From contig DGWC01000087.1 of the NCBI GenBank assembly GCA_002395135.1, positions 59,603 through 66,604 of the forward strand: a DNA stretch of 7,002 bases, given 5' to 3'. The stretch is from Prevotella sp. UBA4268 (GTDB lineage: Bacteria > Bacteroidota > Bacteroidia > Bacteroidales > Bacteroidaceae). The notes under the pieces are model-generated. The model did not search any database. It saw only the letters and a program-made list of their open reading frames with translations, and was not told the origin of the DNA. Position numbers and translations under genes: made by a program. Below, in pieces: positions 1 through 5,990 of this stretch. Numbering within the stretch: position 1 is the first letter of the stretch; every line of letters begins with the position of its first letter.

Positions 1-1527
1 GACGAGATGCTCAACATGGGTTTCTCTGAGAGCATCAACGAGATTCTGGAGCATGTGCCGGCTGAAAGGAACACACTGCTCTTCTCTGCCACAATGAGCA
101 AGGAGATTGAGAAGATTGCCCTGACCTATCTGCACGACCACAAGGAGATTGTGGTGGGCAGCCGCAACGAGGGTGCTGAGAACGTAAACCATATCTATTA
201 TATGGTGAATGCAAAGGACAAATACCTGGCACTGAAGCGCATCGTGGATTTCTATCCGCGCATTTTCGCCATTATTTTCTGCCGCACAAAGATTGAGACT
301 CAAGAGATTGCCGACAAACTGATCAGAGACGGATACAACGCAGAGAGCCTGCACGGCGACCTGAGCCAGCAGCAGCGCGACCTCACCATGCAGAAATTCC
401 GCCAGCATCTCACGCAGTTGCTCGTGGCCACTGATGTGGCTGCCCGCGGACTGGATGTGGACGACCTGACGCACGTGATTAACTTCGGCTTGCCAGAAGA
501 TATAGAAAACTACACGCACCGCTCGGGAAGAACGGGTCGTGCCGGCAAGAAGGGTACGAGCATCTCTATTGTCCACTCGCGCGAGAAGTTCAAGATACGC
601 CGCATTGAGAAAGAAATCGGCAAGGAATTCGTGGAAGAAGAAATCCCGTCGCCGCGCGAAATATGCAAGAAGCAGTTGTATAAGGTGATGGACCAGTTGC
701 TCAAGACCGATGTGGAAGAGGAGCAGATTGCCCCGTTCATGAACGATATCAACCGCTATTTCGAATTCATTGACAAGGAAGACATCATCAAGAAGATGGT
801 GAGCATGGAGTTTGGCAAGTTCCTGGCCTACTATGCTGATGCGCCGGAGATACAGAAACCGAAGTCGAGACGTGAGGAGCGCGCAGAAGCAGGTGGAGAT
901 CGCCGTGAAGCAAGCGGAAAGAAAGGTGGTGGCCGAGGAAGCCGCAAGGCGGAGGAAGGCTATCGCCGCCTGTTCATCAATCTTGGAAAGAAAGACGGTT
1001 TCTTCCCTGGAGAACTGATGCAACTGCTGAACAAGAACGTGAAAGGCCACGTGGAAGTGGGGCATATCGACTTGCAGAATACGATTTCTTTCTTCGACGT
1101 GGTGGCCGAGGATGCTCCACGCGTGATGAAATATCTGACAGGCAGTTTCTATAAAGGGCGTGAGGTGCGCTGCAACGAGGGTGATGAGCCTGCTAAAGGT
1201 GCATCGCGCGGCAGGGCAGGTGCCACGCGTGGCGGTCAGCGCGGCGGCAGAGATGCCGGCAAGGGTGCTCCCCGGCAGTCGGCCAAGAGCAAGAAGCCGG
1301 TCTTTGAATATCCAGCGGAGTTAGTTGACGATGCCAGTGCCTTCAGCAAGAAAAAGAAGAAAAGCAAGCGCGAGAAGCCTGTGATGTTGCAGGAAAACGG
1401 CAATACCAACGACTGGCGGCAGTTCTTCTACAAGGAAAGCAAGCCGAAGAAGGATGTTACCCTGGTAGGCGCTGAGCCTGATTTCTCGGAAGAGGGTTGG
1501 GCAAGACGCAAGCCAAGGAAGAAATAA
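1..1527 (+). CDS. DEAD-box ATP-dependent RNA helicase with DbpA-type RNA-binding domain, 5'-truncated by window edge
   Basis: This is the C-terminal 508 residues of an RNA helicase that remodels RNA duplexes, probably in ribosome assembly or mRNA turnover. The reading frame is open from base 1. The first residues, DEML, look like the last D of the DEAD box plus what follows it, so the Q motif and motifs I-Ib lie upstream. Visible motifs are SAT (motif III, nt 85-93), IIFCRTK (IV, 271-291), TDVAARGLDV (Va, 430-459) and HRSGRTGRAG (VI, 517-546). A helical region follows, then a charged linker (window residues about 287-319). Next comes a DbpA-like RNA-binding fold (about 320-397, starting GYRRLFINLGKK), an Arg/Gly-rich stretch (about 400-425) and a Lys-rich tail (KKKKK at nt 1348-1362). 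Family membership is certain. The exact subtype (DeaD/CsdA-like or DbpA-like) is inferred from the C-terminal domain, so no gene symbol is given. The gene ends 9 bp before a terminator hairpin. Confidence 0.95.
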   Translation, partial: DEMLNMGFSESINEILEHVPAERNTLLFSATMSKEIEKIALTYLHDHKEIVVGSRNEGAENVNHIYYMVNAKDKYLALKRIVDFYPRIFAIIFCRTKIETQEIADKLIRDGYNAESLHGDLSQQQRDLTMQKFRQHLTQLLVATDVAARGLDVDDLTHVINFGLPEDIENYTHRSGRTGRAGKKGTSISIVHSREKFKIRRIEKEIGKEFVEEEIPSPREICKKQLYKVMDQLLKTDVEEEQIAPFMNDINRYFEFIDKEDIIKKMVSMEFGKFLAYYADAPEIQKPKSRREERAEAGGDRREASGKKGGGRGSRKAEEGYRRLFINLGKKDGFFPGELMQLLNKNVKGHVEVGHIDLQNTISFFDVVAEDAPRVMKYLTGSFYKGREVRCNEGDEPAKGASRGRAGATRGGQRGGRDAGKGAPRQSAKSKKPVFEYPAELVDDASAFSKKKKKSKREKPVMLQENGNTNDWRQFFYKESKPKKDVTLVGAEPDFSEEGWARRKPRKK

Positions 1528-1536
1528 ACAGAACAG

Positions 1537-1576
1537 AGCCCCTGCTGACAAGCAATGTCGGCGGGGGCTTTTCCTT
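1537..1576 (+). terminator. Intrinsic terminator after the helicase gene, possibly bidirectional
   Basis: A 14-bp stem pairs 1537-1550 with 1556-1569 around a 5-nt loop (AGCAA). All pairs are Watson-Crick on the plus-strand RNA except two G-U wobbles (1543/1563 and 1546/1560). The run TTTTCCTT follows from 1569. It starts 10 bases after the helicase stop codon. The convergent GH2 gene ends about 50 bp away. Read on the minus strand the same hairpin is followed by a looser T-rich run (CTGTTCTGTTTATTT), so it may stop both transcripts. The plus-strand role is well supported; the minus-strand role is inferred. Confidence 0.85.
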
Positions 1577-1627
1577 ATCATTCAGTTCTTTGCAGACAAC
1601 GCCGGGAGGAACTTCTGCAACGGGTTG

Positions 1628-4591
1628 TTAATAGGGCGAAATGTTGTTCAGTTCGCCTATCTTGCCTTCTTTCACCGGTGTGGTGAAGAGTTTCTTCAGG
1701 TCGTCAAACAGAATTTGTGTGTCGGGTTTGAAATCATCCGACTGCATATATTGCACGATGCTGCTATAGAGTTGGCGTGCTTCGGGGAATGCTTGCAGTT
1801 GCAAGAGCGGCGACATGCAGACCAGCAGTTTGCCTTTTCCCACCGTGAATTCGAAGATAAGTCCCAGTTTGTGGTTTCTTTCGATATTATCAATGACCTG
1901 TACGATAGGTCGGTAGGCTGCGGCGGTGTTGTCGAGCATGAACGGGCGGGCCGACTTGACGATGGGGAACCACTGCCAGTTGGTGTGCATATCGGTGGGG
2001 AAGTCTCGGAAAACGGGGTGCTCGGGGTTGGTCAGTATGCCCAGCGTGCCAGGTGACACCGGCTTTTTGTTGTTTTCTGAAATGGTCTTAAACATGCGAT
2101 AGTTCCAGTAGTCGGTCTGGAAGAGTCCGCCAACGGTCAGTGCAGGGTTCATTCCCTCGATGAAATGGTCGATTTCTGTCGAATCGGCTACTAGGCTATA
2201 CGGGGAGTTGGCATCTGGTTGGCATTCAAGTTGGCATTCTTTCCCGAGAGTTGGCATCAGCAGTACGGAGGTTCCATTTTGCAGTTTTTTGCCCATTTCA
2301 TCGTTGATTTTGTGGCACACGATGATTTTCCCCGTTGCTGTGTTTACCTTTTCTTGTGACGGATACACCCAAATGGGGTAGGTGTTGGTGTATCGTTTTG
2401 AACTCAGTTTATTATAATAGGTGTGCAAAACAAGGTTGAGTCGCTGTGCTTTGGAGAACTGCGACAGGTTGATGCTGACGGTTCCGAGGTCGGTCAGTCC
2501 GATGCTCTTTTCGGGAACAGGCAGTTCGCCTGATTGCATTACCTTGCCGTTGGCTGATTGCAATTCCCATTTCAGTGTGCCGTCCAGCCATTGAGTAAGC
2601 CCCGAAGGTTCGCTATAGTTGGCCAGTTGCACCTTTCCTTCAAAAGTTTCGTTGGCTGTCCAGCAGAATTTTTTCATCAGTAGCAGCGGCACAATAGGGC
2701 TGCACCACTGCGTGAACTCTTGGGGAGTAGTGATGCCTTTAGGCTCCATGAACGCGTCGAGCATGCCTACATAGGCTGAGCCTTGGCCCGGATAGTCCTG
2801 CAAATCGAGCAGTTGGAAACCTCCGAGGCCGGGTGTGCGCAGGTTCATTTCTATGTCTTGCTTGTAGAGTTGCACGCTCCAGAGGCCGGAAGCCTTGTGG
2901 AAATCGGCGGCCTGGTCGAGCATTCCCGCCTGCTCTAAGCGCGAGCGGAACACCTCCATGTTATAAGGGTATAGCACGCCGTGGTATTTCCTGATTTCAT
3001 TGTAGTCGGGATAGGTCTGGAATTGTGCTGTTTCGTGGCTGATAATAGGTACGGGACAGCCCTTGATACCTGCCTCGAAGTTCATCATGGTGTTGGGATA
3101 GAGGCTGTTGATCATACCTCCTTCGCAAGCATCGGCAAACGAGAACGAGCCGCGGGTGTGGGTATTGTGCTCGCCCCACGCCTCTCCACCGTTGCGGCAG
3201 GTGGTGAAATAGTCCATTCCCTCTTTCCAACCCTGGTAGCCTAAATAGTAGTTGGAGCCAAAGGTATATAGTTTGGTGTCGTCAATCTTGCGGAAAGCGT
3301 CTGTGAAGAGTTTCATGGTGGGAATGTCGCCCCACAGTTCGTTGCCCAGAGCCATCATCACAAACGAGGGATGGTGGCCATAGGTTTGCACGATGTTCAT
3401 GCCTTCTTTCAGGAGGAATTCCATCAGTTGACTGTCGTTTTTATTGAAATCGCCCCAGAAGGGGAGTTCTGGTTGCAGGTAGATGCCTTCGATGTCGGCG
3501 GCGAGGAAGCAGGCTTCGGGCGGGCACCAGGAGTGGAACCTCACGTGGTTGATGCCATATCCCTTGCAAATCTGGAAGTATCGGCGCCACTCCTGTATGT
3601 TTGTGGGTGTGTGGGCCGTGAGCGGGAACACACAGGCATCGTGCTTTCCGCGCAGGAAGGTGAGGTTGCCGTTGGTGTAGAACTGTGTTCCCTGTGTGGT
3701 AAAGTCGCGCATGCCAATGGTGGTTTCCATATTGTCTTTGCCCGTCAGTTCGGCCCTGATGCGGTAGAATCGGGGGTGGAACTCGCTCCAGAGGGCCATG
3801 CTGTCGCTCTTGAACGAAAAGCGCAGGGTGGTTTCTGTGTCGTTGGTCTTTGCAATGTCGCGCGTGGTGAGCACATAGCCGTAGTTGTCGCCCCACGGAA
3901 TGAGCATCAGTTGCAAGGTGGCCCCTTTGCTCAGGTTGCCCTTGATGGTCACTTTCGTTTCCATTTCCTTTTCTGCTGCGCGGGCTTTCACTTGCAGTTT
4001 GTCGATATAGAGGTCGTTGAGAGCCTCGAGCGACATGTTGCCCAGAATGCCGTTCCAGTTGGTCTGTGTGTCTTCCGTGCAGGCATGTGAGTTGCTGAGA
4101 ATCTGCTTGGGCAGCGCTTTCTCACTGTTGTCCACCATTATGGTGATGATATGCTTGCCGGGTTTCAGGAATGCGGTCAGGTCGTATACCTGCGGCGTGG
4201 ATATTTCCTTTGCCGACCCCACGAGGCTATTGTCCACGTATACCGTGGTGGGCTTGGTGCGTTCCAGGTGCATCAATATGCGTTTCTTCTTCCACGATGT
4301 AGGAATCTCCACGGTCTTCTTATACCAGGCGCGCCCCACGTAGGAGAAGAGCCTCGACAGATGGGTGGTTTCGTCTTTCCTTGTCAGCGCGTTTCCTTTT
4401 CCGTTGGTGTCTGTCGTGCCGGGCAGCATGATGCGGTCGTTGAAAACATCGTTGGGTTTTACGGTGGCTTCAGGGTCGAGCATCAGCCCCCATGTTCCGC
4501 TCAGTGGCAGGTATTCGCGGTAGTTTTCTTGTGAGAATGCTGGCCATACCATCAGTGTCAGCATCATTATCACGCATATTCTTTTCATCAT
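1628..4591 (-). CDS. Secreted glycoside hydrolase family 2 protein
   Basis: This is a periplasmic or exported exo-glycosidase of about 987 residues. Residues 1-20 form a signal peptide (MMKR, hydrophobic core, then AFS before Q21) without a lipobox. Next come a GH2 sugar-binding jelly roll (about 28-195), an Ig-like sandwich (about 195-300) and a TIM barrel (about 300-640). The GNE motif places the acid/base at E418 (codon 3338-3340), and ISHETAQ places the nucleophile at E520 (codon 3032-3034). The barrel also contains HVRFHSWCPPEA. Further beta domains follow, and residues about 750-950 resemble the amidotransferase-like domain seen at the end of some Bacteroidota GH2 enzymes. The start chosen is ATG at 4591; ATG at 4588 is equally possible. 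A TTG at 4612 is unlikely because it overlaps the -7 promoter element. No susC/susD or other glycan genes are visible nearby, so the substrate stays open; beta-galactosidase is only a default guess. Confidence 0.92.
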   Translation of the reverse strand: MMKRICVIMMLTLMVWPAFSQENYREYLPLSGTWGLMLDPEATVKPNDVFNDRIMLPGTTDTNGKGNALTRKDETTHLSRLFSYVGRAWYKKTVEIPTSWKKKRILMHLERTKPTTVYVDNSLVGSAKEISTPQVYDLTAFLKPGKHIITIMVDNSEKALPKQILSNSHACTEDTQTNWNGILGNMSLEALNDLYIDKLQVKARAAEKEMETKVTIKGNLSKGATLQLMLIPWGDNYGYVLTTRDIAKTNDTETTLRFSFKSDSMALWSEFHPRFYRIRAELTGKDNMETTIGMRDFTTQGTQFYTNGNLTFLRGKHDACVFPLTAHTPTNIQEWRRYFQICKGYGINHVRFHSWCPPEACFLAADIEGIYLQPELPFWGDFNKNDSQLMEFLLKEGMNIVQTYGHHPSFVMMALGNELWGDIPTMKLFTDAFRKIDDTKLYTFGSNYYLGYQGWKEGMDYFTTCRNGGEAWGEHNTHTRGSFSFADACEGGMINSLYPNTMMNFEAGIKGCPVPIISHETAQFQTYPDYNEIRKYHGVLYPYNMEVFRSRLEQAGMLDQAADFHKASGLWSVQLYKQDIEMNLRTPGLGGFQLLDLQDYPGQGSAYVGMLDAFMEPKGITTPQEFTQWCSPIVPLLLMKKFCWTANETFEGKVQLANYSEPSGLTQWLDGTLKWELQSANGKVMQSGELPVPEKSIGLTDLGTVSINLSQFSKAQRLNLVLHTYYNKLSSKRYTNTYPIWVYPSQEKVNTATGKIIVCHKINDEMGKKLQNGTSVLLMPTLGKECQLECQPDANSPYSLVADSTEIDHFIEGMNPALTVGGLFQTDYWNYRMFKTISENNKKPVSPGTLGILTNPEHPVFRDFPTDMHTNWQWFPIVKSARPFMLDNTAAAYRPIVQVIDNIERNHKLGLIFEFTVGKGKLLVCMSPLLQLQAFPEARQLYSSIVQYMQSDDFKPDTQILFDDLKKLFTTPVKEGKIGELNNISPY

Positions 4592-4609
4592 TCTGTGTTT
4601 TATTTTCTG

Positions 4610-4641
4610 CAAAAATACGGATATTCATTGAAATACGGAAA
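4610..4641 (-). promoter_or_regulatory. Bacteroidota-type promoter of the GH2 gene
   Basis: On the minus strand, TATTTTTG (4617 to 4610) matches the TAnnTTTG -7 consensus exactly. TTTC (4641 to 4638), one mismatch from the TTTG -33 box, lies 20 bp upstream. Transcription would start near 4602-4606, giving a 5' leader of only about 11-15 nt before the ATG pair at 4591/4588. This placement argues against the upstream TTG as a start codon. Confidence 0.6.
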
Positions 4642-4949
4642 TGTTTTGCGAATAATTACATAGAAGATGACAATATGCATGGTTGCAGAACAAGTGCTCT
4701 GTATAGTCAGTTCAATGGCTCCGTAACGTGAGTACAAATGCCTTTTTACTCCTTCAGAAATCGCTGTTTAATGACTTGAAAATGTCATGGAAAATCTGAA
4801 TTGAAGGCTCTCATACGGGCGATATTGGGCACAGACGGTTGGATGGGCGCGAAATACGAGAGTTATGGAGTGTTGTTCGCAACTTATTGATTAATAGATG
4901 ATTACAAAGAAAGTGGAGTTTTCTTGAACGAACAAATCAGATGTGTGCA
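4642..4949. other. Intergenic stretch with no recognised feature
   Basis: This part of the divergent region between the GH2 and vsr genes has no convincing reading frame, tRNA, hairpin terminator or strong promoter on either strand. Only short and weak dyads were seen, such as CTCTC near 4810 facing GAGAG near 4860. An open frame running from inside the GH2 gene to 4731 is antisense shadow. Confidence 0.5.
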
Positions 4950-5059
4950 GCAAAAACCTATGCTTTTGGGCTGCGAAAACATAGGTTTTGGGCAACGAAA
5001 CCATAGGTTTTAAGGTGTGAAACCATAGCTTTTGAAGCATAAAACCATAGGTTTTGTGA
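4950..5059. repeat. Five-unit 22-bp tandem repeat with palindromic core
   Basis: Five consecutive units of exactly 22 bp start at 4950, 4972, 4994, 5016 and 5038. The shared core is GAAAACCATAGGTTTTG. The core itself is a dyad, AAAACC-ATA-GGTTTT, perfect over 6-bp arms in unit 5. Units 2 and 3 keep 5-bp arms. Units 1 and 4 have GC instead of GG in the right arm. Unit 1 has TAT rather than ATA at its centre, as if the centre were read from the other strand. The remaining 5-7 bases per unit vary. The periodicity and core are read directly from the sequence. The function is unknown: minisatellite, protein-binding array or short hairpin array are all possible. Confidence 0.9.
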
Positions 5060-5210
5060 GATGTAATGTGTTTCGCGGTAGTGAATCTTTACATTTTTGC
5101 GCTCTCAAAGTCCGTTTTGCCCAAAATCGATTTCTACTTTGAAGAAAAAGGGCAACATGGTTTTGTCGCGTATTTTCAACCATGCATTCCTGTAGAAATC
5201 ATGTGATTAA
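5060..5210. other. Intergenic stretch between repeat array and vsr promoter
   Basis: No gene is visible here. It holds a 10-bp palindrome AAATCGATTT (5124-5133) and a modest inverted repeat, CATGGTT (5156-5162) against AACCATG (5178-5184), with a 15-nt loop. Either could be a weak regulatory site, but nothing in the sequence assigns a role. Confidence 0.45.
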
Positions 5211-5242
5211 TTTGCCCGTTTGGCGCAAAATCATTATATTTG
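5211..5242 (+). promoter_or_regulatory. Bacteroidota-type promoter of the vsr gene
   Basis: TTTG at 5211-5214 and TATATTTG at 5235-5242 match both boxes of the Bacteroidota housekeeping promoter (TTTG, then TAnnTTTG) with a 20-bp spacer. A transcript would start around 5247-5250, about 50 nt upstream of the first vsr ATG. The -7 box lies inside a perfect inverted repeat, described separately. Confidence 0.75.
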
Positions 5243-5246
5243 CGCC
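5222..5246. promoter_or_regulatory. Operator-like perfect inverted repeat over the vsr -7 box
   Basis: GGCGCAAA (5222-5229) and TTTGCGCC (5239-5246) are exact reverse complements separated by 9 bp (ATCATTATA). The right arm overlaps the TTTG of the -7 element and the left arm sits in the promoter spacer. The arms repeat at 17-bp spacing. This geometry suits a dimeric repressor that would block polymerase. A transcript starting near 5248 would not contain it, so an RNA hairpin role is unlikely. The regulator is not in the window. Confidence 0.5.
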
Positions 5247-5249
5247 GTT

Positions 5250-5303
5250 ATGGTAAAGTTGGACACAGGATTAATGAATAGAGAAACGTTGTTCAACAGA
5301 TGA
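5250..5303 (+). CDS. Possible 17-residue leader ORF upstream of vsr
   Basis: ATG at 5250 opens a frame of 17 codons (MVKLDTGLMNRETLFNR) whose TGA stop overlaps the first ATG of vsr as ATGA (5300-5303). The predicted transcription start falls at or just before this ATG, so it would be translated as a leaderless or nearly leaderless message and could couple translation to vsr. No family is recognised. A frame this short arises easily by chance, and the real vsr start may be 5318, which would remove the overlap. Confidence 0.2.
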   Translation: MVKLDTGLMNRETLFNR

Positions 5304-5872
5304 ACAGACAGAATAATATGGATAAACTTTCAGCGCAGCAGCGACATAAGAACATGTCGGCCATTCGGTCGAAGGACACGAAACCGGAGATGATTGTGCG
5401 CCGTGGGTTGTGGGGCAGAGGATTCCGCTACCGCCTGAACCATAAACGGCTGCCGGGTCATCCAGACTTGGTGCTGCGCAAATACAGGACGTGCATCTTC
5501 GTGAACGGCTGTTTCTGGCATGGTCATCATGTGGTTTTTCCGCAAATGAATGATGAAGAACAGGAAATAAAGAGTTCTGCATGCTGCAAGATTCCGAAGA
5601 CCAACCGGGAGTTTTGGGTGGCTAAGATTCGCAGGAACCAAGAACGCGACAGGAAGGAGCAGCAAATGCTGGCTGAGATGGGGTGGCATTGCATCAACGT
5701 GTGGGAATGTGAACTCACGCCCAAACGGCGTGCCAAAACACTCGACTCGCTGGCCTTCACGCTGAATCATATCTATTTGCAGGACCGCACCGTATATCTG
5801 CCGATAGAGGAAGAGCCGAGACAGGGCTATATGGCTGCCGAAGAGATGGCAGACGGATATGGTGAGAAGTAG
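5300..5872 (+). CDS. vsr: Very short patch repair endonuclease (Vsr)
   Basis: This 190-residue protein belongs to the Vsr family, which nicks DNA next to T:G mismatches left by deamination of 5-methylcytosine. Visible landmarks are the N-terminal block RHKNMSAIRSKDTKPE with conserved E30, LPGHPD with the catalytic Asp D56 (Asp51 of the E. coli enzyme), FVNGCFWHGH (67-76) with H74 matching E. coli His69, KIPKTNREFW (97-106) and VWECEL (134-139). Position 69 is Asn where the E. coli enzyme has His64. About a dozen extra residues separate HGHH from the CC pair at 95-96, which probably shifts one of the zinc ligands. The C-terminal 35 or so residues are variable. The start used is 5300; ATG at 5318 (MDKLSAQQ) fits the family's usual N-terminus at least as well. 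A cytosine methyltransferase partner is not seen within the window. Confidence 0.92.
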   Translation: MNRQNNMDKLSAQQRHKNMSAIRSKDTKPEMIVRRGLWGRGFRYRLNHKRLPGHPDLVLRKYRTCIFVNGCFWHGHHVVFPQMNDEEQEIKSSACCKIPKTNREFWVAKIRRNQERDRKEQQMLAEMGWHCINVWECELTPKRRAKTLDSLAFTLNHIYLQDRTVYLPIEEEPRQGYMAAEEMADGYGEK

Positions 5873-5928
5873 AAAGTCCTCTGGATGGGAGCAATGTATT
5901 GTGCCGTTTGCTATTTTCAGACGGGAAA

Positions 5929-5960
5929 TTTGTTGAGGCCAGAAAAAAGTGCTACCTTTG
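5929..5960 (+). promoter_or_regulatory. Bacteroidota-type promoter of the S46 peptidase gene
   Basis: TTTG at 5929-5932 and TACCTTTG at 5953-5960 match the -33 and -7 consensus boxes with a 20-bp spacer. The start of transcription would be near 5965-5968, leaving a leader of about 24 nt that is A-rich (AAGAAAACATATTAATCAA) directly before the ATG. An own promoter suggests this gene is not dependent on vsr transcription. No clear terminator was seen between vsr and this promoter. Confidence 0.75.
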
Positions 5961-5990
5961 CAGCAATAACCAAGAAAACATATTAATCAA

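Noticed and set aside
1590..1620. Inverted repeat TTGCAGA / TCTGCAA as a GH2 terminator
   Set aside because: It has only 7-bp arms with a 17-nt loop and no T-tract on the minus strand; the 1537-1569 hairpin is a better candidate.
3371..4090. 239-codon plus-strand open frame, and other plus-strand frames across 1625-4534
   Set aside because: They lie opposite the GH2 coding frame, show no recognisable domains, and arise from the codon bias of the real gene.
4592..4612. Upstream TTG start for the GH2 gene giving 994 residues
   Set aside because: The TTG lies within the TATTTTTG -7 element, so it would precede the transcript; the ATG pair at 4591/4588 begins a clean signal peptide.
4950..5059. 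CRISPR array
   Set aside because: The whole period is only 22 bp, leaving 5-7 variable bases between cores. That is too short for spacers, and no cas genes are present.
5090..5099. TACATTTTTG as another -7 promoter box
   Set aside because: The gap between TA and TTTG is 4 bases instead of 2, and no TTTG box was noted at the proper distance upstream.
5330..5770. Minus-strand open frame of 146 codons
   Set aside because: It is antisense to vsr and matches no family I recognise.
4950..5872. New defence system built from the repeat array plus Vsr
   Set aside because: Vsr is a repair nuclease, no methyltransferase, restriction enzyme or other defence gene is present, and array and gene are separated by their own promoter region.
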